From Salinispora pacifica CNR114 (GTDB lineage: Bacteria > Actinomycetota > Actinomycetes > Mycobacteriales > Micromonosporaceae), in contig NZ_AZWO01000013.1 of the NCBI RefSeq assembly GCF_000514775.1, forward strand, positions 200 to 64,199: DNA of 64,000 bases, written 5' to 3'. Positions 1 through 8,722 of this stretch are shown here, one piece after another. The position numbers were made by a program, and so were the translations under genes. Numbering within the stretch: position 1 is the stretch's first letter; the number at the start of each line of letters is the position of its first letter. The notes under the pieces are model-generated. The model saw only the letters and a list, made by a program, of their open reading frames with translations. It did not search any database and was not told the origin of the DNA.

Positions 1-251
1 CCGGGCCGAGGCTCGTCAACGAGGCCCTCCAACCGGCGCGCGAGGAACCGGCTACGCCACTTGCCCACCATGTCGCGCGACACCCCAAGCCGCTGCGCGA
101 CGTGCGTGTTCACCAGGTCATCGGCGCACAACAACACGATCTTCGACCGCAACGCCAACGCCTGCGACGACTTACCCCGCCGCGCCCACCGGGTCAGACA
201 CGCACGCTCGTCATCAGTCAGTTCCACCACACCACGCGGACGACCAGCCAT
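1..251 (-). pseudogene. IS630-family transposase, N-terminal part, cut by window edge
   Basis: Reading the minus strand from the ATG at 251 gives a protein beginning MAGRPRGVVELTDDER, followed by a helix-turn-helix region (HVAQRLGVSRDMVGKWRSRF) and ending at the edge in the DEPRP linker typical of IS630-type transposases. The DDE catalytic domain would lie outside the window, so it cannot be said whether the gene is intact. The probable element end lies near a TA dinucleotide at 296-297, fitting the TA target of this family; the exact terminus is inferred. The protein would bind its own element ends and catalyse cut-and-paste transposition. Confidence 0.75.
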
Positions 252-445
252 ACCGACAGCCTACTATCTGCCGGCGAATTAACGACTCAGGACACTAGTG
301 AGTCGGGCAGCCCCTGACGTCGCCGGCGCCCGGTCTGTCCGCAACCGGAAGCGCCTTGCTGGCATCCACACTAAGATCAAGAAGTATCGACACCCGGCCG
401 TGGGAGCTCTGGACGATCAGCTCCACGGTTTGATCACATAGTCGG

Positions 446-1156
446 ATGAACAACGGTGGGAAGCGCGTAGCGGTCGTTACGGGAGCCAACCGAGGACTCG
501 GCTACGCGATCGCGCGGCGACTGGCCGAGCAGGGCTTACATGCGGTGCTGACGGCCCGAAGTGAACAGGCTGCCGAACAGGCTGCGGCGAAGCTTCGTGA
601 GGACGGGCTGTCGGTTTCGTCGCACCAACTCGACGTGACCGACCCGGCGAGCGTCGTCCGGGTGATGGCAGATACTGGAGTCACTTATGGTCGGCTGGAC
701 GTGCTGGTAAACAATGCCGCCATAGCCATCGACCGAGGCCAGCAAGCAAGTGCGGCAGACATGGAGAAGGTTCGCGCAACCATTGATGCCAACCTGATGG
801 GAGCCTGGCGTTGCTGCACAGCCGCCATCCCCGAAATGCGCAAACTCGGGTATGGCCGCATCGTAAACGTCACTACCCATATGAGCACCTTTGGGCAGAT
901 GAATTCTGGCAGCGTGGCCTACCGAATCTCCAAAACCGGGCTGAACGCCTTGACCTGCATCCTGGCCGCGGAGCTGCGAACGGCGAACATCCTGGTGAAC
1001 GCCGCCTCACCAGGCAAGGTTGCCACCCGAATGGCCTACGGGAAGGCAGAGCAGACTCCGAACGAGGCTGCCGACACCTTCGCTTGGCTGGCGACGCTGC
1101 CAGACGGCGGTCCCACCGGGCAGTTGTTCTACCGACGGGAGCCGCTTCAATGGTGA
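446..1156 (+). CDS. Short-chain dehydrogenase/reductase (carbonyl-reductase-like)
   Basis: A 236-residue classical SDR that should use NADP(H). The nucleotide-binding motif TGANRGLG is at residues 12-19, NNAA at 89-92 and the catalytic YRISK at 159-163. The usual catalytic serine position in the NVSS motif reads NVTT (141-144), so a threonine may take its role. The TGANRGLG form resembles carbonyl reductases, but the substrate cannot be told. The gene stands alone next to an IS630 fragment, is visibly less GC-rich than its neighbours and has a TTA leucine codon at 536-538, all compatible with recent acquisition. ATG start at 446; no strong ribosome site is obvious. Confidence 0.85.
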   Translation: MNNGGKRVAVVTGANRGLGYAIARRLAEQGLHAVLTARSEQAAEQAAAKLREDGLSVSSHQLDVTDPASVVRVMADTGVTYGRLDVLVNNAAIAIDRGQQASAADMEKVRATIDANLMGAWRCCTAAIPEMRKLGYGRIVNVTTHMSTFGQMNSGSVAYRISKTGLNALTCILAAELRTANILVNAASPGKVATRMAYGKAEQTPNEAADTFAWLATLPDGGPTGQLFYRREPLQW

Positions 1157-1168
1157 CCGTCGATAGGG

Positions 1169-2131
1169 TTAGCGACGCAGGGACGGTGCAGTACTCGTCC
1201 CGGATCGAACCGCAGGCAAAGCTCCTTCCGCAGGCTGTGGGGGGAGGCGACGGGCGGCGCGGACGGCATCGACGGTGAAGACGGCGAGCGCGAGCCAGAC
1301 CAGGGCGAAGCCCGCCAGGCGAGCGGGAGGCATGGGCTCGCGGAAGATGATGACGCCGCAGCCAAATTGGAGAATCGGGGCGAGATACTGAAGCATCCCG
1401 AGGCTGGTGAACGGCAGCCGGTTGGCCGCACCAGCAAACATCAGCAGGGGAATCGCGGTTGCCGCTCCGGCTGAAACCAACAGGGCGGTGTGTCCCGCCG
1501 ACACCGCCCCGAACGCGGCCCCGCCGGTGCCAACCAGCCACGCCAGGTACGCAAGCGCGGGTAGGGCGAGGACCGCCGACTCCACGAAGAGCCCCTCGGC
1601 GGCGGGTAGGCCGAGGCGCTTCTTGACCAGTCCGTACCCGGCGAAAGTGAACGAGAGGACCAGCGCCAGGTACGGTGGGCGACCGTAGTCGACGGTCAGC
1701 ACCACGACCGCCGCCCCGCCCACGCCCAGTGCCGCCCACTGCGCGGGGCGCAGCCGCTCCCGCAGTACGAAGACTCCGAGTAGCACCACGACGAGCGGGT
1801 TGACGAAGTATCCGAGGGAGGTCTCCACCACCCGCTCGGAGTTGACCCCGTAGATGTAGGTGCCCCAGTTGAGGGCGACCAGTGCGGCGGCGACGCCGAG
1901 CGCGGCCAGGGCCCGCGGTCTGCGCAGCAGCGCTCGCAGGAAGCTGCGGTTGCGCATCGCTGCCAGCACCAGCGCGACGAAGACCACGGACCAGACGATC
2001 CTGTGCGCCAGGATCTCCAGCGGGTCCGCCGGCCGCAGCAGTCTCATGTAGAGCGGGAAGAAGCCCCAGAGCGCGTACGCGCCGATGCCGTACAGGTAGC
2101 CGAGCTTGTCGGTAGCGGTAAGGAACGGCAC
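1169..2131 (-). CDS. rarD: RarD-type EamA-family permease
   Basis: A 320-residue integral membrane protein with about ten hydrophobic segments, the two-times-five helix layout of the EamA/DMT superfamily. The N-terminal segment (GIGAYALWGFFPLYMRLL) and the NWGTYIYGVNSERVVETSLG region, about residues 88-107, are characteristic of RarD. Family members are predicted drug/metabolite exporters; RarD was named from chloramphenicol-related phenotypes but its substrate is not established. It lies three bases downstream of nuoH on the same strand, so it may be read through from the nuo genes. The gene ends close to the stop of the convergent SDR. Confidence 0.85.
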   Translation of the reverse strand: MPFLTATDKLGYLYGIGAYALWGFFPLYMRLLRPADPLEILAHRIVWSVVFVALVLAAMRNRSFLRALLRRPRALAALGVAAALVALNWGTYIYGVNSERVVETSLGYFVNPLVVVLLGVFVLRERLRPAQWAALGVGGAAVVVLTVDYGRPPYLALVLSFTFAGYGLVKKRLGLPAAEGLFVESAVLALPALAYLAWLVGTGGAAFGAVSAGHTALLVSAGAATAIPLLMFAGAANRLPFTSLGMLQYLAPILQFGCGVIIFREPMPPARLAGFALVWLALAVFTVDAVRAARRLPPQPAEGALPAVRSGTSTAPSLRR

Positions 2132-2134
2132 GCG

Positions 2135-3097
2135 CTACAGGGCGATGCGGACGGTGACGGTCAGGACGAGCTGGGCCAGCGACACGGGGACCAGCACCAG
2201 CCAACAGAGCCGTTGGAGCTGATCGGCACGCAGGCGTGGGTAGCTGACCCGGAACCAAATAATCACGAAGCTGACCGCGCCGACCTTGAGTAGGGTCCAG
2301 AGCCAGCCGAGCTGCGCGTCGGCGAACGGCCCCTGCCAGCCGCCGAGGAACAGCACGGTGGTGAGCGCGGCGATCACCACGACCCCCACGTACTCGGCGA
2401 GCAGGAAGAACGCGAAGCGCAGGCCGGTGTACTCGGTCAGGTAGCCGAACACCAGCTCCGAGTCGGCGATGGGCATGTCGAACGGCGGCCGCCGGATCTC
2501 GGCGAGCCCCGCCACGAAGAAGACGATCATCGCGGGGGCCTGCCAGATCAGCCACCAGGGCTGCCACGCCTCGACGATGCCCGGCAGGCTCAGGGTGCCG
2601 GCCGCCATCGCCACCGACGCGGCGGCGAGCACGAACGGCAACTCGTAGCCGAGCAGTTGGGCCGCGGCGCGCAGACCGCCGAGGAGGCTGTACTTGTTGG
2701 CGGAGGCCCACGCCGACATCAGCACGGCGACCACACCGACCCCGACCACGGCGAGTACGAAGAAGAGCCCGATGTCCAGCGGTTGCCCGACCAGGTCACC
2801 CGGCCCGAGTGGGATCACCAGCAGCACCAGCAGGTAAGGCACCAGGGCCACCACCGGGGCGAGCCGGAACACCGGGCGGTCCGCCCCGTTGGGGGTGATC
2901 TCTTCCTTCTGGACGAACTTCACGCCGTCCGCGATCAGTTGCGCCCAGCCGTGGAAGGCGCCGGCGTACATCGGGCCCAGCCGGCCCTGCATGTGCGCCA
3001 TGATCTTGTGCTCAGCCTGGCCGACCAGCAGCGGCAGGGTGAGGAAGGCGACCAGCACCGCGCCGACCCGGAGCAGCAACTCCACCCAGAGCGGCAT
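2135..3097 (-). CDS. nuoH: NADH-quinone oxidoreductase subunit H (NuoH-like)
   Basis: A 320-residue membrane protein with about eight transmembrane helices. In complex I this subunit joins the hydrophilic arm to the membrane arm and forms much of the quinone pocket. Recognisable parts are the first helix with EHKIMAHMQGRLGP, the loop LIADGVKFVQKEE and the conserved AEIRRPPFDMPIADSELVFG stretch facing the quinone site. The ATG at 3097 was chosen because it overlaps the nuoC stop as TGATG, a sign of translational coupling; an upstream in-frame extension only reads through nuoC. Only nuoB, nuoC and nuoH are present here, so this is a partial second set, not a complete complex I operon. Confidence 0.9.
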   Translation of the reverse strand: MPLWVELLLRVGAVLVAFLTLPLLVGQAEHKIMAHMQGRLGPMYAGAFHGWAQLIADGVKFVQKEEITPNGADRPVFRLAPVVALVPYLLVLLVIPLGPGDLVGQPLDIGLFFVLAVVGVGVVAVLMSAWASANKYSLLGGLRAAAQLLGYELPFVLAAASVAMAAGTLSLPGIVEAWQPWWLIWQAPAMIVFFVAGLAEIRRPPFDMPIADSELVFGYLTEYTGLRFAFFLLAEYVGVVVIAALTTVLFLGGWQGPFADAQLGWLWTLLKVGAVSFVIIWFRVSYPRLRADQLQRLCWLVLVPVSLAQLVLTVTVRIAL

Positions 3098-3702
3098 CAG
3101 ACCGTCCCCCCGTTCTCGGGGGGAGTCGGCGCCGGGCCCCACTCCCCCGGCGCCGGCACGCCCGGCGGGCGCATCGGCCGGCGACCGCCACCGGCCTTGG
3201 ACTCGCCCGGCTCCTTCGCCCCCGGCCAGGGTTTGGCCACCCGGGAGGCGAGGACGAACTCCTTACGCAGCGGATGCCCCTCGAACTCCGGGGGCAGCAG
3301 CAGCGGCTTGAGGTCGACGTGGTTGACGAAGTCAATGCCGAACATTTCGTGTGTCTCGCGCTCGTGCCAGGCCGCACCCGGGTAGATGTCGACCACCGAG
3401 GCGACCTCTGGCGCCGTGCGGGGCAGCCGGGTACGCAGCAGCAGCCCATGCCGACGCGTACTGGACCACAGGTGCACCACCACGTCGAACCCGGCGGCCA
3501 ACTCGTCCACCGCGGAGAGCCAGTCGAAGAAGTCACAGGCTAGTTCAGCGTCGTCCCGGGCCGCGCGCAGCGCGTCGGTCCAGCTCTCCGCGGGCACGTC
3601 AACGGTGGCACGGGCGTACGCCTGACCGCCGGAGACCGAGGTGGTGACCTCAACCGGGGCGAGCAACGCGGCCATCCGCTGGCCTACCTCGTCCAGAGTC
3701 AT
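3097..3702 (-). CDS. nuoC: NADH-quinone oxidoreductase subunit C (NuoC-like)
   Basis: A 201-residue homologue of the 30-kDa peripheral subunit of complex I, which packs between NuoB and NuoD. The signature region reads HERETHEMFGIDF followed by the FEGHPLRKEFVL stretch, matching the family motif ERE-x-D/E-MFGI with FEGHPLRKDF. It is not fused to NuoD. The C-terminus is a Pro/Gly-rich tail not seen in short NuoC proteins. ATG at 3702 chosen because alignable sequence begins there (MTLDEVGQRMAALL); the stop overlaps the nuoH start. The gene upstream on this strand is nuoB, but a divergent dehydrogenase gene separates them. Confidence 0.9.
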   Translation of the reverse strand: MTLDEVGQRMAALLAPVEVTTSVSGGQAYARATVDVPAESWTDALRAARDDAELACDFFDWLSAVDELAAGFDVVVHLWSSTRRHGLLLRTRLPRTAPEVASVVDIYPGAAWHERETHEMFGIDFVNHVDLKPLLLPPEFEGHPLRKEFVLASRVAKPWPGAKEPGESKAGGGRRPMRPPGVPAPGEWGPAPTPPENGGTV

Positions 3703-3878
3703 GCCGCCGATCCTATGACCGCTGGGGTCGGTGTGCGTTGCCCAGCGGGGGCCATTCTCCACCGCGTGGGTGGGCGGCCGGTGGCTCGACCGGGGCTCCG
3801 CCGGCCGGTGGGGCTCGACCGGGGGTCCGCGGTGGCAATCGGCGCCAGCGCCCGCCGCCCTCGGCGAAGATTGGGATC

Positions 3879-4925
3879 GTGCGCGCGGTGACGGTCTCTC
3901 CCCAGGTCCCCGGCTCGCTCCGCCTGGTCGAGGAGTGGCCCGAGCCGGCCGGCGCGGAGGGCGCGATCCTGGTCGAGGCGCTGGCGGTGGGGATCTGCGG
4001 CACCGATCAGGAGATCATCGCCGGCCAGTACGGCGAGGCGCCCCCCGACCAGGAGCGGCTGGTTATCGGGCACGAGTCGCTGGGCCGGGTGCTGGCGGAC
4101 CCGACCGGCACCCTGCGCCGCGGGGACCTGGTGGCCGCGGTCGTACGGCATCCCGACCCGGTGCCCTGCCGGAACTGCGCCGTGGACGAGTGGGACATGT
4201 GCCGCAACGGGTTATACACCGAGCACGGCATCAAAGGGCTTCCCGGCTTCGCGCGGGACCGGTGGCGGGTGCAGCCGCGCTTCGCCGTGCCGCTCGATGC
4301 CGCCCTCGCCCAGGTGGGGGTGCTGCTGGAACCAGCCAGCGTGGTCGCCAAGGCGTGGGAGCAGATCGAGCGGGTCGGCCACCGTGCCCGGTGGGACCCA
4401 CGGAACGTCCTGGTCACCGGAGCCGGGCCGATCGGCCTGCTCGCCGCGCTGTTCGCCACCCAACGTGGACTGAGCGTGCACGTACTGGACCGAAACACGA
4501 CAGGACCGAAGCCGGACCTGGTCCGGGCGCTCGGCGCCAAGTACCACACCGGGTCGGTCAACGAGGTGGACCTCCAGCCGGATGTGCTGGTGGAGTGCAC
4601 CGGCAACCCGACGGTGGTACTGGACTCGATGTGCAAGGTCGGCCCGACCGGCATCGTCTGCCTGACCGGCGTGTCCAGCGGTGGTCGGACCATCGACTTC
4701 GACGCCGGGGCGCTGAACCGCACGCTCGTGTTGGAGAACAACGTGGTCATCGGGTCGGTCAACGCCAACCGCCGGCACTGGAAACAGGCCGCGGCGACGC
4801 TGGCCCAGGCCGACCACTCGTGGCTGGACTCCCTGATCACCCACCGGATACCGATGTCCGACTTCAGGGCCGCGTACGAGGTCGGCGCAGGGAAGATCAA
4901 GGTGGTCCTGGACCTCACCGCCTGA
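3879..4925 (+). CDS. Zinc-type medium-chain dehydrogenase (glucose/sorbitol dehydrogenase-like)
   Basis: A 348-residue MDR enzyme. The catalytic zinc-site motifs GICGTD and GHE (in VIGHESLGRV) are present, then a structural-zinc-type loop with three cysteines visible (PCRNCAVDEWDMC), and the Rossmann motif TGAGPIGLLAALFA. Together with the loop sequence YTEHGIKGLPGF this is closest to archaeal and actinobacterial glucose 1-dehydrogenases; the actual sugar or polyol is unknown. The GTG at 3879 is preferred because the upstream in-frame sequence is low-complexity Pro/Gly/Arg. The gene lies on the strand opposite nuoB and nuoC, between them, and carries a TTA codon at 4212-4214, which makes translation potentially dependent on the bldA-type leucyl tRNA. 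Confidence 0.85.
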   Translation: MRAVTVSPQVPGSLRLVEEWPEPAGAEGAILVEALAVGICGTDQEIIAGQYGEAPPDQERLVIGHESLGRVLADPTGTLRRGDLVAAVVRHPDPVPCRNCAVDEWDMCRNGLYTEHGIKGLPGFARDRWRVQPRFAVPLDAALAQVGVLLEPASVVAKAWEQIERVGHRARWDPRNVLVTGAGPIGLLAALFATQRGLSVHVLDRNTTGPKPDLVRALGAKYHTGSVNEVDLQPDVLVECTGNPTVVLDSMCKVGPTGIVCLTGVSSGGRTIDFDAGALNRTLVLENNVVIGSVNANRRHWKQAAATLAQADHSWLDSLITHRIPMSDFRAAYEVGAGKIKVVLDLTA

Positions 4926-4986
4926 ACTGGGGACGCCCCAGCAGGGAGCGGGTCAGCAGGGAGCGGGAGGACGGCTCGGAACGGGC

Positions 4987-5553
4987 TCAGGACGGGTCGG
5001 GCGGGCGGACCGGCGGGGCGGTCAGCGACTCGGCGGAGCGGGGGGCGGGGGCGTCGGCCGGTGCGGCGAGGGCGTCCGGGCGGGGGACCCCGCCGACGCC
5101 GGCCTCCTCGGCGGCGATCTTCTCCTGCAGCCGCAGGATGCCGTGCAGCAGCGCCTCCGGCCGGGGCGGGCAGCCCGGGACGTACACGTCGACCGGGATG
5201 AGCTGGTCAACACCCTTGGTCACCGAGTACGAGTCCCAGTACGGCCCGCCGCAGTTCGAGCAGGCGCCGAAGGAGATCACATACTTCGGCTCCGGCATCT
5301 GGTCGTAGAGCCGCTTGATGGCGGGGGCCATCTTGTCGGTGACCGTGCCCGACACCACCATGAGGTCGGCCTGCCGGGGACCGTGCGCGAACGGGATCAC
5401 CCCGAGGCGCATGAAGTCGTGCCGGCTCATGCTGGTGGCGATGAACTCGATGGCGCAGCAGGCGAGGCCGAAGTTGAAGACCCAGAGCGAGTAGCGCCGG
5501 CCCCAGTTCAGCACGAATCGGATCGGCTCGCCCAGCACAGCCGGCACCTGCAC
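4987..5553 (-). CDS. nuoB: NADH-quinone oxidoreductase subunit B (NuoB-like)
   Basis: A 188-residue NuoB homologue. It should carry the N2 [4Fe-4S] cluster next to the quinone site: the adjacent cysteines 32 and 33 ([10 protein letters not shown]), Cys98 in the GACSNCGG segment and Cys128 in VPGCPPRPE match the four cluster ligands. The core ends at about residue 145, after which a 40-residue Ala/Pro-rich tail follows. ATG start at 5553, with the protein beginning at the expected family position. Normally nuoB and nuoC are adjacent in actinobacterial complex I operons; here about 1.3 kb of divergent coding sequence separates them. Confidence 0.92.
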   Translation of the reverse strand: MQVPAVLGEPIRFVLNWGRRYSLWVFNFGLACCAIEFIATSMSRHDFMRLGVIPFAHGPRQADLMVVSGTVTDKMAPAIKRLYDQMPEPKYVISFGACSNCGGPYWDSYSVTKGVDQLIPVDVYVPGCPPRPEALLHGILRLQEKIAAEEAGVGGVPRPDALAAPADAPAPRSAESLTAPPVRPPDPS

Positions 5554-5645
5554 CTCGGGCCTCCCTCATCCGTTCCCGGTACGACAGTCAACCACAGCGC
5601 CCGCGGCGGCGCCCGGCGCAACCGGGCCGGCGTCGACACCCGGTT

Positions 5646-5669
5646 GCGCCAGCAGCCGGCTGCTGGCGC
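5646..5669. terminator. GC-rich hairpin downstream of the PLP lyase
   Basis: A perfect 24-base palindrome (GCGCCAGCAGCC and its complement) lies just beyond the stop of the minus-strand PLP lyase and upstream of nuoB. It has no U-tract, as is usual for actinobacterial terminators. Position suggests it ends the transporter-lyase transcript. Confidence 0.5.
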
Positions 5670-5687
5670 TCGGGGGCGTCCCCGCCG

Positions 5688-7190
5688 TCAGTCGTGGGAC
5701 CAGGTCGGTCGTTGCAGCAGGCCGACGAACTCCATGAGCAGGCGCTCCTGCAACGCCGCCGGCACCGCTTCGAGCAGGGTGTTCACCACGGCCATCCGGT
5801 CGGGCACCGGCTCAGCCGACCCGGCGTCCGCCGTCTCGCCCAGGCCGAGACCGAGCCCGCCGGCCAGGCCGGCGACCAGGTCCGGGGTCAGCCCTTCCGG
5901 GGTCAGTGATCGGGCGAGGGCGAGCAGTTCCGCCGGAAGCGTGACCGGCCCGGCCGCCCGGGTCGCCGCGACGGCGTCGGCCAGGTCAACACCGAACTTC
6001 GCCACCGCCGGTGCCACCGACGCGGTCACCGTCAGATGCACGGTGCGCGGCAGGCCGGCGTAGGCGAGCTGCGGTTGGGTGTGCCAACCCCGCGCGGCCA
6101 ACTCGTCCACCAGCACGAAGAGGTCCAGCTCCGGATCGGTCGCGGTGAAGCAGATCACGGTCGACTCGGGCTCGGCCACGAGCCGCAGCCCGCCCGCAGC
6201 CCGGACGACGTCGGCCAGCTCCCGCACCGCGTCCCGGGTCGCCGCCGCCAGCCGTAGGTAGCCGTCCTCGCCCAGGTGCCGCAGGGTCGCGTAGGCGGCG
6301 GCGATCGGCCCGCCGGAGCGGGTGGAGGCGATCACCGGGTTGATCATCGTGTAGCCGGGCCAGTCGGCGTGCACGAAGTACTGCGGCTTGCGCAGCTCCG
6401 GGTCCCGGTGCAGCAGGATCGACACGCCCTTCGGGGCGTACGCGTACTTGTGCAGGTCGACCGAGATCGAGGTGACCCCGGGTACGGCGAAGTCGAACGC
6501 CGGCACCGGTTCGCCGAGGCGGCGGAGCCAGGGCAGGGCCCAGCCACCGAAGCAGGCGTCCACGTGGCAGCGCACCCCGGCGTCGGCGGCGACCGCCGCG
6601 ATCTCGGTGACCGGGTCGATGACCCCGTGGGCGTATCCCGGGGCGGAGGCGACGACCAGCACGGTTTCGGGGCGGATCGCGGCGGCGATGGCGGCCGGGT
6701 CGGGACGCAGGGTCTCCGCCGACACCGGCACCATGTCCACGGCCACCCGCAGGTAGTGGCCGGCTTTGGCGAACGCGGCGTGGGCGGTGACCGGCATCAC
6801 GATCCGCGGTTCGGTGATCTCGGGGTGGGCGTCCCGGGCCGCCTTCACCGCCAGGATCAGCGATTCGGTGCCCCCGCCGGTGACCGAGCCCACCACGTCC
6901 GGCGCAGCGGTGCCGGGCCCGCCCCCGAGTAGCTGGGCGGCGGCACCGACCAACGCGTTCTCCATCGCGAGCAGGGACGGGAAGGCGGTCGGGTCGAGCC
7001 CGTTGACGTGGGCGCTCTCCGCGTGCGCGGCGGCGGTCAGCTCATCCAGCCCGGGAACCGCCGGGTCGTAGACGTACGCGAACAGCCGCCCGCCGTGGGT
7101 GGGCCGGTCCCCGCTGCGCAGTGCCCGGATTCCGGCCAGCACGCGCTCCGCCGGGAGTCCGTGGGCGGGCAGCCCCGCTTCGTCGATCAT
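5688..7190 (-). CDS. PLP-dependent decarboxylase / sphingosine-1-phosphate lyase-like enzyme
   Basis: A 500-residue fold-type I PLP enzyme of the group II decarboxylase/S1P-lyase branch. The PLP lysine is in SVDLHKYAYAPKG, the cofactor-binding Asp in HVDACFGGWALPW, and the phosphate-binding region in GSVTGGGTESLILAVKAA. This form (HKYAYAPKG, GGTES) matches sphingosine-phosphate-lyase relatives better than glutamate or tyrosine decarboxylases. The substrate in an actinomycete lacking obvious sphingolipid genes is unclear. The C-terminal 80 residues are an Ala/Leu-rich extension. The ATG overlaps the stop of the upstream transporter by four bases (ATGA), so the two are translationally coupled and likely act on the same compound. 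Confidence 0.85.
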   Translation of the reverse strand: MIDEAGLPAHGLPAERVLAGIRALRSGDRPTHGGRLFAYVYDPAVPGLDELTAAAHAESAHVNGLDPTAFPSLLAMENALVGAAAQLLGGGPGTAAPDVVGSVTGGGTESLILAVKAARDAHPEITEPRIVMPVTAHAAFAKAGHYLRVAVDMVPVSAETLRPDPAAIAAAIRPETVLVVASAPGYAHGVIDPVTEIAAVAADAGVRCHVDACFGGWALPWLRRLGEPVPAFDFAVPGVTSISVDLHKYAYAPKGVSILLHRDPELRKPQYFVHADWPGYTMINPVIASTRSGGPIAAAYATLRHLGEDGYLRLAAATRDAVRELADVVRAAGGLRLVAEPESTVICFTATDPELDLFVLVDELAARGWHTQPQLAYAGLPRTVHLTVTASVAPAVAKFGVDLADAVAATRAAGPVTLPAELLALARSLTPEGLTPDLVAGLAGGLGLGLGETADAGSAEPVPDRMAVVNTLLEAVPAALQERLLMEFVGLLQRPTWSHD

Positions 7191-8680
7191 TCAGTGGTGC
7201 CCTTTCCGTGGGTGTCGGCGACCGTGGTCACCGCCGAAGGTCCGGATTCGCGAGAAGGTAGCTCCTCCGTGACGACATCGAGATCAGCGGGGGTGAGGGA
7301 GTAGGGGCGCAGCAGCAGGGTGGCGGCACCGACCATGATGGCGGGGAGGACGGTGAAGCCGAGGAGGATGCCGAGCCGGGCGGAATCCGGCTGGGTCGCG
7401 GCGGCTCCGGTGTCCGACGGGAGGTAGCCGGAGAGCTGGAGCACCAGCCCGAAGATGCCCGGCCCCAGCGCCAACCCGAAGGTCTCCCCGGCGGTCCACA
7501 CCCCGGTGAAGACGCCCGCCTGCCGCCGGCCGGTGCGGGCCTCGTCGTAGGCGATGCAGTCGGGCAACATGGCGAGGGCGAAGACCTGCTGGCCGGCGTA
7601 CCCGACGCCGACCAACGCGACCAGCAGGTAGATCCCGACGGCGGGGAGCACCTCGGCGGTGACCAGGGCCAGCGCACCGGCGGCGAAGAGAAGCGCGGCG
7701 GTGACCAGCCCGGTGCGCTTGCCGAACCGCTGCCCGACCCGGCTCCACAGCGGCATGACCAACAGCGCCGGCCCGACGAAGCAGGCGAACAGGACGGTGG
7801 GCCCGCTCTCCGGGTTGCGCAGGATCTGGGTGGCGAAGTAGTTCACCCCGGCCAGGATCGTCGCCACCCCGGCGGACTGGATCACGAAGCAGACCAGGAG
7901 CACCCGGAACGGCCGGTTACGGCCGGCGGTCGCGAGTTGGACCCGCAACGACGGCTCGCTCTCCTGCACGATGCCGACCGGCGCGGACCGGGTGCCCACG
8001 AACGCCCCGACCGCGCCCAGCAGGATCAGGCCGGCGACGAAGAGCCCCATCCAGCGGTGCCCGGCGATACCGCCGCCGCCCGCGTCCCGCACCAGCGGCG
8101 CCACCGCGCCGGAGACCAGGATGGCCAGCGCCAGCACCGCGATCCGCCAGGTCATCAACCGGGTGCGCTCGGTGTAGCCGGTGGTCAGCTCGGCCGGCAT
8201 CGCCACGTACGGAACCTGGAAGAAGGCGAACGCGGTCGCGGTGGCTAGGAAGGCCAACGCCACGTAGCCGCCGGCCGCCGCCCCGGCGCCGAACGGCGCT
8301 GCGAAGATCGCGGCGAAGCAGCCGGCGAGCGCGATCCCGGCGCCGAGGAGGTACGGGCGGCGGGCCCCCCACCGGGAGCGGGTGCGGTCGGAGATCCGGC
8401 CGGCGACCGGGTTGACCAGCACGTCCCACGCCTTCGGCAGCAGCACGAGCAGGGCGGCGATTCCCGCCGTCACGCCCAGCGTGTCGGTCAGGTAGGGCAG
8501 CAGCAGCAGCCCGGGCACGGTGCCGAAGGCCCCGGTGGCCAGCGACCCGGTGGCGTAGCCCAGGTGCACCCGGCGGGGCAGCGCCTCACCGCCGGGGAGA
8601 CCGGCAGGGTGGCCGGCCGGCGCCGGGCGGGCGGTGGAGCCAGCAGCAGGTGGACCGGTTCCAGCCGGCGGCGCGTCCAT
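7187..8680 (-). CDS. GPH-family MFS transporter (MelB-like)
   Basis: A 497-residue membrane protein with about twelve transmembrane segments. The N-terminal part with LLLLPYLTDTLG and the loop DVLVNPVAGRISDRTRSRWG are typical of the glycoside-pentoside-hexuronide:cation symporters, in which the Asp of helix II binds the coupling cation. The solute could be a sugar or, given the coupled PLP lyase immediately downstream (4-base overlap), an amino- or phospho-compound. The first ~35 residues are Pro/Ala-rich and the real start may lie a little downstream of the ATG at 8680. Confidence 0.85.
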   Translation of the reverse strand: MDAPPAGTGPPAAGSTARPAPAGHPAGLPGGEALPRRVHLGYATGSLATGAFGTVPGLLLLPYLTDTLGVTAGIAALLVLLPKAWDVLVNPVAGRISDRTRSRWGARRPYLLGAGIALAGCFAAIFAAPFGAGAAAGGYVALAFLATATAFAFFQVPYVAMPAELTTGYTERTRLMTWRIAVLALAILVSGAVAPLVRDAGGGGIAGHRWMGLFVAGLILLGAVGAFVGTRSAPVGIVQESEPSLRVQLATAGRNRPFRVLLVCFVIQSAGVATILAGVNYFATQILRNPESGPTVLFACFVGPALLVMPLWSRVGQRFGKRTGLVTAALLFAAGALALVTAEVLPAVGIYLLVALVGVGYAGQQVFALAMLPDCIAYDEARTGRRQAGVFTGVWTAGETFGLALGPGIFGLVLQLSGYLPSDTGAAATQPDSARLGILLGFTVLPAIMVGAATLLLRPYSLTPADLDVVTEELPSRESGPSAVTTVADTHGKGTTE

Positions 8681-8722
8681 GGCGCCGAATATTACTCACA
8701 AGTATGGCGACGGTCACATCCC

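Noticed and set aside
873-2711. A 612-codon minus-strand reading frame
   Set aside because: It overlaps rarD and nuoH out of frame and is Arg-rich shadow sequence.
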